A stretch of DNA of 64,000 bases from Alkalihalobacterium sp048323755 (GTDB lineage: Bacteria > Bacillota > Bacilli > Bacillales > Bacillaceae_F): positions 42,229 through 106,228 of the forward strand of contig NZ_JBLWFS010000013.1 in NCBI RefSeq assembly GCF_048323755.1, written 5' to 3'. This document shows, piece after piece, positions 1 to 10,300 of the stretch (position 1 is its first letter; each line of letters opens with the position of its first letter). Below the pieces are notes generated by a model that worked only from the letters and a program-made list of their open reading frames with translations, did not search any database and was not told where the DNA came from. The position numbers and the translations under genes were made by a program.

Positions 1-849
1 CATTAAGTCATTCATTTCGATGGCAATCGTTTTCATATTCTCTTCAGTTACAGTGATGACTTTGACGAGATATTCCAATCGACTTTTTCCATCTTTAGAT
101 TTTTCTTCTGTTGAGATCGCAATTTGTGAGCTTGCTTCAGTGAGATCATTAATTTCATTTGTTTTGGCGGTCATCTCTTGTAAAGAAGAGCTCGTTTCTT
201 CGCTAATGGCGGCCAATTCTTGGGCACTCGAACTGACTAGCATTTGCATTTCCTTCTTTTGTAAGGCTACTTCGTTCCGAATACGTTCATTTTCAAGCTC
301 ATAAGCTTCTAACACAATTTGCTGCTCTAAATTAAGGATTTTTGTAATTGCCATAATAACTTCGCTGTTTTCTTTGACATCATGTACATGATCACTAACG
401 ATATTAACTAAAGATTGTAGTAGATCTTGGAAGGCACACATATACCATTTAGGGTCTAAACCGATACGAACATGTACATGTGCAATTATATTTCGTTGCT
501 GGATAAAAGAGTCATCAATTTTCCCACTGAACATTTCATAAATATGTTTATGAAGCGTCTTTTTTAACCGATCGACATGACTATGGTCGTTAATTATACG
601 CATAAGTGATTGTTCTTTGCCTAAATTATTATAGAATTGTTCTACAATAAGATCCAAATGTTCCTTAATAACAGGTTGTATAGCACGAATGATCGTTAAG
701 TCCCTCGTTGTTAAATTGATCATTTCAATTTGTTTTATTATGTCTTTGTTTCGATCTATTTTAATGTATACTTCAGAATTATGTTGAGTTAACTTTTCAA
801 ATATATTCTGTGTCCTATCTATCTTTTTGACTGTAAATAAGTTTCTCAT
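1..849 (-). CDS. hemAT: Heme aerotaxis transducer HemAT-like (partial, runs off left edge)
   Basis: About 283 N-terminal residues are visible; the gene continues beyond base 1. Residues about 40-190 form a globin-coupled sensor (protoglobin) domain with the proximal histidine context HVHVRIGL (His about 126) followed by PKWYMCAFQ, as in Bacillus HemAT. From about residue 200 the chain turns into the start of a coiled-coil methyl-accepting signalling domain (EEISSS/EMTAKT-like pattern). HemAT binds oxygen through heme and signals to CheA in the cytoplasm. The ATG at 849 is preceded by GGGGGA; the ATG at 853 is out of frame. Family assignment is firm from globin plus signalling architecture; the missing C-terminus cannot be judged. 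Confidence 0.85.
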   Translation of the reverse strand, partial: MRNLFTVKKIDRTQNIFEKLTQHNSEVYIKIDRNKDIIKQIEMINLTTRDLTIIRAIQPVIKEHLDLIVEQFYNNLGKEQSLMRIINDHSHVDRLKKTLHKHIYEMFSGKIDDSFIQQRNIIAHVHVRIGLDPKWYMCAFQDLLQSLVNIVSDHVHDVKENSEVIMAITKILNLEQQIVLEAYELENERIRNEVALQKKEMQMLVSSSAQELAAISEETSSSLQEMTAKTNEINDLTEASSQIAISTEEKSKDGKSRLEYLVKVITVTEENMKTIAIEMNDLM

Positions 850-926
850 ACATCCCCCAAATTTAAATAATTATTTTATTCTAAGTGTGCTAAACGAGTC
901 TTGGATTCATTCACGACTCATACACC

Positions 927-2630
927 TTAATTTCTAGATAAGTACTCATCTAGGTCTTTTTCAGGTAATGGTTTACTGAAAAAGTAACCTTGAACATCAT
1001 CACAGTCTTTCATTTTTAGTAGTTCGTATTGTTCCTCTGTTTCAACGCCTTCAGCAATAGCGGTAAGGTCTAAACTATGACATACAGAAATGATTGCTTC
1101 AATTAGTGTTAGATCAAAATTGCTTTCTTTCATATCCCAAATAAATGACTTGTCGATCTTAACGGTATCGATTGGAAGTTCTTTTAGATAATTCAAAGAA
1201 GAATATCCGGTACCAAAGTCATCAATGGCAAGTTTAACACCCATATTTTTTAGAGCTGTCAGCACTCTGATTGTAAATTCTTTATGTTTCATCGCGACGG
1301 TTTCAGTAATTTCAAGCTCAAGATAATGGGCAGGCAAATCCACTGTTGTAAGTATATCGTTAACATTTTTTACAAAGTCATCTTGTAGTAATTGAACCAT
1401 CGATACGTTAACAGACACTCGAATTTTTATATTTTGATCGAGTAACATTTTAGCTTTTTCACAAGCTGTACGAAGAACCCATTCCCCAATCGGAACGATC
1501 AAACCTGTTTTTTCAGCAATTGGTATAAAGTTCACAGGTGAAACGATACCTAGCGTAGGATGTTTCCAGCGAATGAGTGCTTCAACTCCATACGTATGAC
1601 CCGAATGAATATTTACTTTAGGTTGATAAAATAAACTAAGTTCTTTTTGTTCTATCGCTTTTCTTAATCCGTTTTCAAGTTCTAGCGTTTCAATGACTTC
1701 TAATTGCTGTTGTTCTTCATAAAAAAGAAATTGATTACCACCATTTTGTTTCGCTTTATACATTGAGATATCTGCTTGTTTCAATAACTCTTCTGCATGA
1801 ATACTTTGATGAGGATAGAGGCTTATACCAATACTCGTTGATATAAAAATTTCTTGTTGTTCCACTATAAAAGGTGTAGAAAACAGCTTTAATAGTGCAG
1901 TAGCACCTCGTTCTACTTCATCAACGTGTTCATATGGAACAATAAATATAAATTCATCGCCGCCTTGTCGGGAAACAACTACTTGATTTTCGATTAAATC
2001 CTTTAATCGGTCAGCCACCTTTTTTAGGAGAATGTCACCAAAAGAATGTCCGTATGTATCATTAATCAGTTTAAAGCGGTCAAAATCGAGAAACATAACG
2101 GCAAGCTGGTCATGATCCTTCATCTTTTCGGATAAGGTTAGATTAAAGCTTAAGCGGTTTGGTAATTCTGTTAACGAATCAAAGTGCGCTAATCGTCGAT
2201 AGTCCTCTTGGCTGAGACGAAGGTCTTCTTCAATCTTTTTCCGAGCACTAATATCATTACGAATACCTACATACTGGTAAGGCTTTCCTTCCCCATCTAA
2301 AAACGGAACAATCGTCGTATCGACCCAATATAACGTTCCATCTTTTGCTTTATTTTGAATCTCCCCTTGCCAGATCTCACCTTTTTGAATGGTTTCCCAC
2401 ATCTCTTTGAAAAAACCTTTTGAATGGTAACCCGAGTTAATTATTCGGTGTGTTGAACCAATCAGTTCTTCTTTTTCATATTGAGAGATGACGCAAAATT
2501 TTTCATTTACGTATGTGATTACGCCTTTAACATCCGTAACCACTAAGATCGATGATTTATCAAGAGCATATTTTATATCTGATAGCTCTTTGTGTATTTC
2601 ATCATAAGCAGGTATTAGCATCCTCTCCAC
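927..2630 (-). CDS. PAS-GGDEF-EAL cyclic di-GMP protein
   Basis: A 567-residue cytoplasmic protein: PAS domain with PAC (about 20-135), GGDEF domain (about 145-305) and EAL domain (about 320-560). The GGDEF motif is intact (RQGGDEF, 223-227), and the EAL part keeps EALIRW, DDFGTGYSS and KIDKSFI, so both diguanylate cyclase and phosphodiesterase residues are present; which activity dominates cannot be read from sequence. No membrane segment is visible. The start is GTG at 2630 behind a G-rich stretch; the ATG at 2621 has its Shine-Dalgarno-like GGAGAGG immediately adjacent and is less likely. It stands alone between the HemAT gene and another GGDEF gene, all on the minus strand. Confidence 0.9.
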   Translation of the reverse strand: MERMLIPAYDEIHKELSDIKYALDKSSILVVTDVKGVITYVNEKFCVISQYEKEELIGSTHRIINSGYHSKGFFKEMWETIQKGEIWQGEIQNKAKDGTLYWVDTTIVPFLDGEGKPYQYVGIRNDISARKKIEEDLRLSQEDYRRLAHFDSLTELPNRLSFNLTLSEKMKDHDQLAVMFLDFDRFKLINDTYGHSFGDILLKKVADRLKDLIENQVVVSRQGGDEFIFIVPYEHVDEVERGATALLKLFSTPFIVEQQEIFISTSIGISLYPHQSIHAEELLKQADISMYKAKQNGGNQFLFYEEQQQLEVIETLELENGLRKAIEQKELSLFYQPKVNIHSGHTYGVEALIRWKHPTLGIVSPVNFIPIAEKTGLIVPIGEWVLRTACEKAKMLLDQNIKIRVSVNVSMVQLLQDDFVKNVNDILTTVDLPAHYLELEITETVAMKHKEFTIRVLTALKNMGVKLAIDDFGTGYSSLNYLKELPIDTVKIDKSFIWDMKESNFDLTLIEAIISVCHSLDLTAIAEGVETEEQYELLKMKDCDDVQGYFFSKPLPEKDLDEYLSRN

Positions 2631-3014
2631 AAAATCCCCCCCACTAGTAGTTGGTACCTATAATTAATTATGTCTATTTTTTATACTTATGTAATTTTTT
2701 GTAGTTTTCTTTAGTACATTAGTATGATAGCAATATTGTTTTTAAGGAACAATCATTTTTTCTTCTTCATATAGTTGATTGAATGATTTAATAAGAATCT
2801 TTTTGATCTTTTTGGTCATATAAACCTAAGACTTTTTACCTATTAGGGTATATAAGAGGTAACGATAGTATCACAAACATTTGCCACTTGCTATTTATCA
2901 TTCTCTAAACCTTTGTAATTAGGTATTTTGAACTGTTTTTGGGTTATATAATGAAATCAGCGTTAGCGTGCTGCTTTTAAACATAATACAACTTTGCATT
3001 TTTAGGAGTTTTTT

Positions 3015-3053
3015 ACCAAAAAAAGACTAAGACCATGATAGGATCTTAGTCTT
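3015..3053 (-). terminator. Rho-independent terminator of the membrane GGDEF gene
   Basis: Perfect 10-bp inverted repeat (AAGACTAAGA at 3023-3032 and TCTTAGTCTT at 3044-3053) with an 11-nt loop. Read on the minus strand it is followed by a run of seven U residues. It lies about 40 bases past the stop of the diguanylate cyclase gene at 3096. I see nothing else firm in the 465-base gap 2631-3095. Confidence 0.85.
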
Positions 3054-3095
3054 CTTTAGTCGCAGAAAGTGAAGAGAAGGATTAATTTTTCGATC

Positions 3096-4145
3096 TTATG
3101 ATACTAACTGGTCGCGACCATTTTCTTTAGCAAGATATAATTTATCATCTGCAACCTTAACAGCATGACGAACTTCAGAATGATCCTCCAATCTTGCTAG
3201 TCCCATAGAAACTGTGATCTTAAGCATTTTATCATCTATCGAAAATTCTGCTTTACGAATGTCTTTTTGGATATTTTCAAGAATTTTAGTTACTTCATCA
3301 AAGCTGTAACTCTCAATATAAATGATAAATTCTTCCCCACCATATCTAGCAACGGTTATATTATCATACTTTTTTAGAATTGAAGATAATTGGACCAGTA
3401 TAGCATCTCCTGCTTGATGTCCGTATGTATCATTGAACTGTTTAAAATGATCAATATCGACCATAGCTATATAAGGTTGGGATGAGGATGCACTCTTCCT
3501 TCCTTCGACAATGTTGAAAAACTTATTTTTATTTAACAGCTGGGTTAATTGGTCGTGCGTTGCTAAAAATTCTAACTGTTGCTTCAATGCATCTCTTTTG
3601 TGTTCTAGTAAAATAAACGAATAGAGTATAAATGAAGCTCCAATAAATGAGCCATATCGAATAAAGAAAATGCTTTTAAAAACCTCTAATCCATTTGGCA
3701 TGATGAATACAATTGGGAAATCAGAAATAAACCAACAAACTGTAACAATTAGTACCTTTGGGAGGATATTTGTATGTACATCACTTCTCTTATAGAAAGC
3801 TAGAGCGAAAAGAGTCGGTAAGACCAAACCAAAGATAATTCCAGGCAGGGCCCCGTCCCCCCCCATAAAAAATCGCCACATAGAAACAATGATTAATACA
3901 GGAAGTGTTACTTTCCAACCTCTCAATAAAGCTAAAAAGATTAGGGGGATTAGCCTTAAGTCTAGGCGATATTCACCAAATTGTATGGGTAAATAAAACA
4001 TGGAAATAACGGCACCAGAAAAAATGATAACGACACTGATAGACACTAGATGTGGTCTTAACCGGTCTTTATAATTCATTAAAGTACTCATCACGAGATG
4101 AGTTAATAAGATGATAGCTAAGTTAGATAAGATCGATTGGAACAT
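3096..4145 (-). CDS. Membrane diguanylate cyclase (5TM sensor + GGDEF)
   Basis: A 349-residue protein with about five to six hydrophobic segments in residues 1-182, resembling the 5TMR-LYT type sensor module, then a GGDEF domain (about 190-349). The signature is GGEEF (269-273) and the metal-binding segment VDIDHFKQFNDTYGH is present, so it is predicted to synthesise cyclic di-GMP from GTP. An ATG start at 4145 follows AAAGGAG. It has its own strong terminator downstream and is separated from neighbours by untranslated DNA, so it is probably monocistronic. The ligand of the membrane sensor is unknown. A run of eight Gs lies inside the coding region near 3858; the frame stays open across it. 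Confidence 0.9.
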   Translation of the reverse strand: MFQSILSNLAIILLTHLVMSTLMNYKDRLRPHLVSISVVIIFSGAVISMFYLPIQFGEYRLDLRLIPLIFLALLRGWKVTLPVLIIVSMWRFFMGGDGALPGIIFGLVLPTLFALAFYKRSDVHTNILPKVLIVTVCWFISDFPIVFIMPNGLEVFKSIFFIRYGSFIGASFILYSFILLEHKRDALKQQLEFLATHDQLTQLLNKNKFFNIVEGRKSASSSQPYIAMVDIDHFKQFNDTYGHQAGDAILVQLSSILKKYDNITVARYGGEEFIIYIESYSFDEVTKILENIQKDIRKAEFSIDDKMLKITVSMGLARLEDHSEVRHAVKVADDKLYLAKENGRDQLVS

Positions 4146-4345
4146 AGTTTACTCCTTTTAATCGTGCTTGCAACTTATTTGTCTTGTAACTTTAAGACTT
4201 TAAGAGATAAGTAAATTCGTTAGTAAAATTTTAAGGCAATCTAGTTACTTATACCCATAATATATTAATCTATTTTCCATATTTTTTCAATAATCCACTA
4301 TTCTTTTGTATGAAGCAAATGTTGAGTATTAATTTAATCCCCAAA

Positions 4346-4390
4346 CAAAAAAAAGACCAAGGGGCAGGTTTAATCTACTACCATTTGGTC
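4346..4390 (-). terminator. Probable terminator of the PAS/GAF histidine kinase gene
   Basis: Inverted repeat GACCAA (4355-4360) and TTGGTC (4385-4390) with a long, partly pairing loop, followed on the minus strand by a run of U residues (A-run 4346-4354). It lies 45 bases beyond the kinase stop codon. The stem is short, so confidence is moderate. Confidence 0.55.
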
Positions 4391-4435
4391 ATAAGAACTA
4401 ATTAGCATTAGCAAGTATATCGTATTACTCTCTTG

Positions 4436-7093
4436 CTATAGCTCCTTAGAAATTGGTAAATGTATGTTAATTGTCGTTCCTTCTCCAAGTTCACTTTCAA
4501 TTTCAATTAATCCATTATGTTCTTCAATGATTTTAAAACAAACCATAAGCCCTAATCCTGTGCCATGATCTTTACTTGAGTAAAATGGCTCACCGAGTCT
4601 TTCAATTTTTTCTTTAGGGATGCCACAACCTTGGTCAGTAACGTCGATTTTAACGTGGGGACCACTGTTTTTCATTTTAATTTCAAGTTTTCCACCTGTT
4701 GGCATGGATTCGATGGCATTTTTCAAAATATTAATTAACACTTGTTTAATTTTATGTTCATTACAAAAGATTGCCTTTATACCTGGATCTATATAACATT
4801 CGATTTCGATTTGATTTAATAAGGCTTCTGTATCGATGATAGCTAATGTATCTTTTAATATTTGAACTGGATCTTTTTCTAAGAAAAGGTTGGCTTGAGG
4901 TTTAGCTAAAGATAAAAACTCGGTCACAATCACTTCGATCCGTTCTAATTCAGATAACATTAAATCAGCATACTCTTTTTTTATTCGGTCACTAAAGAGC
5001 TGGATAAATCCTTTAATCGATGTAAGTGGATTTCGTATTTCATGTGCGACAGCAGCTGACAACTGACCGATGACAGATAGTTTGTCCGATCTTTTTAATA
5101 GTTCATCTGTTCTTTTCCGGTCACTTATATCTCTTGAAACCGATGTGAAGCCAATCAAGTTACCTGTACCATCTCGTAATGGAGAATACGTAATACTAAC
5201 GTCAATAATGGAACCATCTTTCTTTTTTCTTTTCGTTTCAATTCCGATAATATCTTTGCCTTCTTTTATGTTAGCAATAATTTCTTCCATTTCTTCACGT
5301 TGTTCTTCAGGAAGGACAGGGTATTTTTCACCGATGATTTCTTCGAGTTTCCAACCGTAAATACTTTCAATGGCTGGGTTGACATGTAGTACTTCCCCTT
5401 CTAATGACAGGGTACCAATGCAATCCGCGCTATGATAGATTAAAGATTCCAAAAATTCTTTCGTTTGCTTTAGGTTTTCCTGTGACTTTATTTTCTCTGT
5501 TATGTCCTCTACGATTCCATATACTCCAATTACGTTTTCCTTAACGATAATCGGTACATTTGTGACTTTTATATATACAATTCTACCGGTTTTATGTCTA
5601 ATGGTTGTTTCAAATTCTTGGGATTTACCTGTGAGTGATTTATTAAAGAGTTCTTTTATTCTTTCAACATCACTTTGATCTAAAATTTGATAATAGTTAC
5701 CTTTTATCTCCGTAAACTCATACCCTAAAATCTGTTCAAGTGAACGATTGCAGCTCGTCATTTCTCCGTTTAAATCGATAATACAAATACCGTTCGGGTT
5801 ATGATCAAACAACGATTTAAATTGTTGTTCGTTTCTTTCTAACAGTTCCTCGGTTTTCTTTCGTTCGGTTATATCGCGTCCAATAACAACTATACCCTTA
5901 TTGAGTATACGGTCCTCACTTATAAGAGGTACTTTAATGATGTCGTATACTAACTCTTCACCATTAGTTTGCGGGAATTTTAGCTCCCTTCTTACAGGTG
6001 AATTACGCTCCAATACTAGTTGGTCGGTTTCTTCTACTTGAGAAAGGAAATATTGATATTGTTGATATAAAGGCTTTGTTTCGTCACCAATTTGACTAAA
6101 TTGAAAAGTTGGAAGTTTTTCTTTTGCTGTTTGATTTCCTTCAAGCCAACGACCTTTCTCATCTTTAAAGATGATTAAATCTGGCATAATATCCATAACG
6201 AACTTAAAGCGTTTTTCTGTTTCATGAAGTAATCTTTTTTCTCCCTCTCTTCTTTCTATAGCTAATCCTACTAATTTAGCACAGGTCTCAATCATTTCTA
6301 ATTCTAGGACTGTTGGTCTAGATGGAAATGGATGGTAGATGGCAAAACAACCAACTACCTCTTCATCGATTAATATAGGAATGGACCAACATGAGCGTAA
6401 GCCATAGTTTACAGTATGCTCTCGAAACTCATCCCATAGTGGATCTGTTAAGATGTCTGGAGTAATCACGTTTTTTTTCCGAATTATCGCTGTCCCACAG
6501 GAACCTTTCTCACGTATTTCCTCACCCAAAAATGGATCTGCAAATTCTTTTGGTAGGTTTGGTGCAACCATTTGACTAAATCGTTTTTCTTGATTTATTA
6601 GCAGGATGGATGAATATGTTTTTCTGACAAAGTAGGTCTCAACCATTAGCGATAAACGACCTAATATATTATGCAATGATTCGCGCTTAACAATCATATT
6701 GAGCATCGTTTGATTTAAGTCTAACAGTAAATCACGTTGCTTTTGCTTCGTAATATCTTCTAATGTGATTAAAATAAGGTTTGCCTCATTTTCCGTGTAA
6801 AAACGACAATGCAGTTTCAACCAATGTTTATGTAAAGTTTTTACTTCGAGCAATCGGGAAGATTGTTCCATTTCATGTAAATGATTAGTAGAATGATGAA
6901 TGAGTTCATGATAACGGTCTTGAATAAATTCATAAAATGAAGTGCTTCCTAAACTCTTGCCTTTATTTAAAATGTCATTTGCCAAATCATTTGCACTCAC
7001 TATAAAACCATCGATCGTAATCGCAATAATTGGTATTGGACTATGGTTACAAAAATGAGTAATATTTTCATACGATCTTTCTAGTTGCTCCAT
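4436..7093 (-). CDS. Multi-PAS/GAF sporulation-type sensor histidine kinase
   Basis: About 885 residues without obvious membrane segments. In order: an N-terminal PAS-like domain (about 5-120), a GAF domain (about 140-285), three further PAS/PAC domains (about 300-420, 425-545, 550-665), then HisKA with the H-box AHEIRNPLTSIKGF and an HATPase domain with N box (NILKNAIES), G1 (DQGCGIP) and G2 (GTGLGL). The kinase core is of the KinA/KinE type that feeds the Spo0A phosphorelay; that role is inferred. No response regulator gene adjoins it, which fits an orphan phosphorelay kinase. I chose ATG 7093 because GGAGG lies 8 bases upstream; an ATG at 7126 would add 11 residues but has no good ribosome site. 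Confidence 0.85.
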   Translation of the reverse strand: MEQLERSYENITHFCNHSPIPIIAITIDGFIVSANDLANDILNKGKSLGSTSFYEFIQDRYHELIHHSTNHLHEMEQSSRLLEVKTLHKHWLKLHCRFYTENEANLILITLEDITKQKQRDLLLDLNQTMLNMIVKRESLHNILGRLSLMVETYFVRKTYSSILLINQEKRFSQMVAPNLPKEFADPFLGEEIREKGSCGTAIIRKKNVITPDILTDPLWDEFREHTVNYGLRSCWSIPILIDEEVVGCFAIYHPFPSRPTVLELEMIETCAKLVGLAIERREGEKRLLHETEKRFKFVMDIMPDLIIFKDEKGRWLEGNQTAKEKLPTFQFSQIGDETKPLYQQYQYFLSQVEETDQLVLERNSPVRRELKFPQTNGEELVYDIIKVPLISEDRILNKGIVVIGRDITERKKTEELLERNEQQFKSLFDHNPNGICIIDLNGEMTSCNRSLEQILGYEFTEIKGNYYQILDQSDVERIKELFNKSLTGKSQEFETTIRHKTGRIVYIKVTNVPIIVKENVIGVYGIVEDITEKIKSQENLKQTKEFLESLIYHSADCIGTLSLEGEVLHVNPAIESIYGWKLEEIIGEKYPVLPEEQREEMEEIIANIKEGKDIIGIETKRKKKDGSIIDVSITYSPLRDGTGNLIGFTSVSRDISDRKRTDELLKRSDKLSVIGQLSAAVAHEIRNPLTSIKGFIQLFSDRIKKEYADLMLSELERIEVIVTEFLSLAKPQANLFLEKDPVQILKDTLAIIDTEALLNQIEIECYIDPGIKAIFCNEHKIKQVLINILKNAIESMPTGGKLEIKMKNSGPHVKIDVTDQGCGIPKEKIERLGEPFYSSKDHGTGLGLMVCFKIIEEHNGLIEIESELGEGTTINIHLPISKEL

Positions 7094-7294
7094 AAAATTT
7101 TTCCTCCAATTCCCAGACTTCATCACCCTATATAGAATCCAATAAATTACAGATCATTTGCTTATATTTTATTATAAAATGATTTCCTATTAAACTCTTT
7201 TATAATATTCTAGTAGATTCTCTTAAGATAATAGAAATAAAGTTATTTATAATGACCTATACCCAAATTCTAACAGAATAAAACCAAGTATAAA

Positions 7295-7343
7295 ACCAGG
7301 CACCTTGATCCTTTCGTACTTTAAAGGGATCAAGGTGCCTGGT
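7295..7343. repeat. REP-like perfect hairpin with GGTACC/GGCACC core
   Basis: A perfect 17-bp inverted repeat (7295-7311 and 7327-7343) around a 15-nt loop. The arms begin ACCAGGCACCTTGATCC, and the right side extends into GGTACC. It starts 9 bases past the pglX stop and could serve as its terminator, although the following U-tract is poor. A half-copy (GGCACCTTGAAGG) occurs near 17350. Similar GGTACC/GGCACC palindromes recur in some Bacillota genomes, so a REP-like element is my inference. Confidence 0.6.
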
Positions 7344-7351
7344 ACCTAAAA

Positions 7352-10300
7352 TTAAAATTTTACGTTTGCTAATACGTTCATTCTTGTCCCAGGTTTATTG
7401 TCTGCTTGAACGATCTTAATGTTCTGGAATTGCATATAGTTTTTCTTTACCCCAGCTGATAAGTCAATCATTATACATTTATTTGCGATGTGAGCAATGA
7501 CTTGATCATAATGCTGTGTTTCGATTAGTTGCTTTTCGAGTGTGTCTATTCTTTTGTTCGCTATTGTTTTCTCACGAGCTGAAATGTCTTCACTCAAAAA
7601 GGTGTTCAATCGCACCAACTCTGCTTCGTAATTTCGTTGCACCAGATGAAGATACTCAGTGCGAACGCGAGCAACAAGCCCCTCATCATATCTGTGCATA
7701 TAAATAAGTGCCTTGAACCCATTTTGTTTACCGCTGTCAAATTGCCAATAGATCGGACGTTTTTTATAAAAATGCAAATGGTCCTTATAGAAGTCTTTGA
7801 TAAAGTATCGTCGAATCGCTTGTCTTGGAGACTCTGTTGCTTTTTTATTGAGTGCATTTGCAATCCATTCGAGGTTTTCTTCGAGTTGCTCTTCACCAAA
7901 CGTTACTTGAAGAAAATTAACAAAACGCGTGATGATATCGTCATCATAATACTCCTCATCTGTAATTGGAATAACGTTATCTTTTTCCGCATTAAACGTC
8001 TCATAACAGCTCGGCTTTAACGTTCCTCCTGCAAAAACAAGGCCCTCTTCATCCAATGAATATCTTCCGAACATACAACCGACTGCAAAGGAGATGAAGG
8101 ATTTTACATCACGTTCACGCTCAGCAATTCGAATAGAGAGTTCATCTTCCTTTACCGCTGAAGAATATTCCCCTTCTAGACGATACAACTGAATGAACAT
8201 TTCGTTTAACTGTTCTTCGTTTGCTTTCAAACGCTCAAATTGTGCAGTCTTATAATTTCCCCAGTTTGTAAATGTTTCTTCAAGTGTACTTCGATTGTGT
8301 AGTAAGAATGGATGTTTTTTAAAATCAACTGATGTCTCAAACGAATCCCAATCTTCTTTTACCATTCGGATGTTCTCTCGGACGATTGCTATGACTTGCT
8401 CCTTCATATCATCAGGTGGACTGACGAACGGAACGCGCACAACGTCATTTAATTTAACGTGCAATCCTGAATTTAATAATTTAAAGACTTCATTTGCAAC
8501 AACGGAATTTAATAACCCTAATAGGTAGAGTCGATCGTCTTCGTTCTCTATTAACAAAGCTGGTCCTGCCATATCAAAAAGGGTATCGCTCGATAGCACT
8601 CGCGCATTAAACGCACGTGTCGTTAAATCGGTATAGGTAATTCCGTCCTTAAACCAATATTCTTGGTTTAATAAGTTTGACGTCGGATTTTCCCGGTAAA
8701 ATGCTTTTGCTTCATCTGACCAATCAATAATTGTCTCTAAGTTCCCATACCATTTTCTTAAACGTCCACCTTTTGCATATAAAAACCAACGCTTGTTCAT
8801 ATCTTCTTGATTCACTTCCCAAACAAACCGTAGAAAACGGTCATTGTTTGCAGTCTTGTTTCCTGAACCAACATTGTCAATAACCGAGTCAATCGACGGG
8901 TACATTTTAAAATTTTCAAGCATCGTTTTATTTGTCCAATAAGCAAAAGGATACTTTGGAATTCCTTTAAATTCTTCGACTTTTTTAATAAACCAATTAT
9001 CTGTATCCAACAGTTCTTGTTCTTTTTCTACGGTGCCAAACGAAACGAGATTAATAAAACAACTAGTAAAATCCTCAATTGGTGTATTGCGAGTGATATA
9101 TGAAGTAGTTTGAACAACTTCGCCGCCGATTTCTTCAAACGCACGTGCACCGAGATGGACCATCGAAACGATCGATTGAGTATCCATTAAAAACAATCGA
9201 ACTCGTTCGTAGCTGCTTAAGAACATCCAGGAGTGTTGATTGATGGTCGCAATATAGCTTGCATTTGTTCCTAATTCGTGCATTTGTTCCATGAAAACAG
9301 TGAAAAGATCATTAGAGTATTCATTGTAATGCTTTTCAATGTATCTCTTAACATTAGGATTCATATTTCCTATTCCCATATAAGGCGGATTTGTTATAAC
9401 AACATCGTATTTCCTCGTTAGTAATTTGGCTTGTTGTAGCAACGGCGGAATTGTTTCTAAGATGAGATCTCGATATTGTGCTTCAAATAAATTAGTTGAG
9501 TCATTCGTTCGGATCTCTTCTAGTCGTTGCTCGACTGCAGTGAGTTGGAGGTTTTCTAGTTTTAGAATTGAACCGTATTCTTTTGCATCATGGAAACTAG
9601 CGATGAAATGGCTTAAATCGATTTGAATTGTTGCATCCATTTCAACATTAGTTGCGTCAATAAAATAGTCAACCGCCTCACTGGGAATACCATTACTTTC
9701 TTGGATGGAGCATACGTTCACTTGAATTGCATCTTTAAACAAGCGTCGGTTATAGCTTCTCGCTTTCATCATGAGCGCAAAATAGGCTAACTGTGCAGCA
9801 CGGTCATCAATGTCCAGCCCGTATAAATTGTTTTCAAGAATCAACTTTGGAATTTCACGAGGAGAATAACCTGCCTTTACATAGATGTCATAAAGAACAT
9901 CAAAGGCGTACACGAGAATATGACCTGAACCCATACAAGGATCTAACACCTTAATTTCTTCAGGCTTTAATTCGGTAGGTTTCAAGCTGTCCAGTTGAGC
10001 TTGAACGTGAGCATCTTGTTTAGTTTCTTCTATATAATAGTTCCAGGTTCCTTTCAATTCTTCGTTTGATTGTGCGTCTAACCATAAACGCCCAACTGAA
10101 TTTTCAACCATATATTGGACGATCCATTTCGGTGTAAAAAGCTGAGTGGCTGCTGGAATGTTTTCTTTCGTGACTTTTTGCTTTTTCTTTAATCCAGCAA
10201 ACACTTCATCTTTCTTTTCAGAAATGTAAAATTGGTATAACCAACCGATGATTTCAACTTGATCTTTCCAATCTTCTTCAGGAATTAAGCTAACGAGAAG

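Noticed and set aside
2860..3010. Second GEMM-type riboswitch upstream of the GGDEF-EAL gene, suggested by a TGCAAAG string on the minus strand
   Set aside because: The other conserved blocks and stems are absent.
3855..3866. Poly-G tract inside the GGDEF gene as a phase-variation switch
   Set aside because: A single run of eight with no other contingency feature, and the frame is intact; too little evidence.
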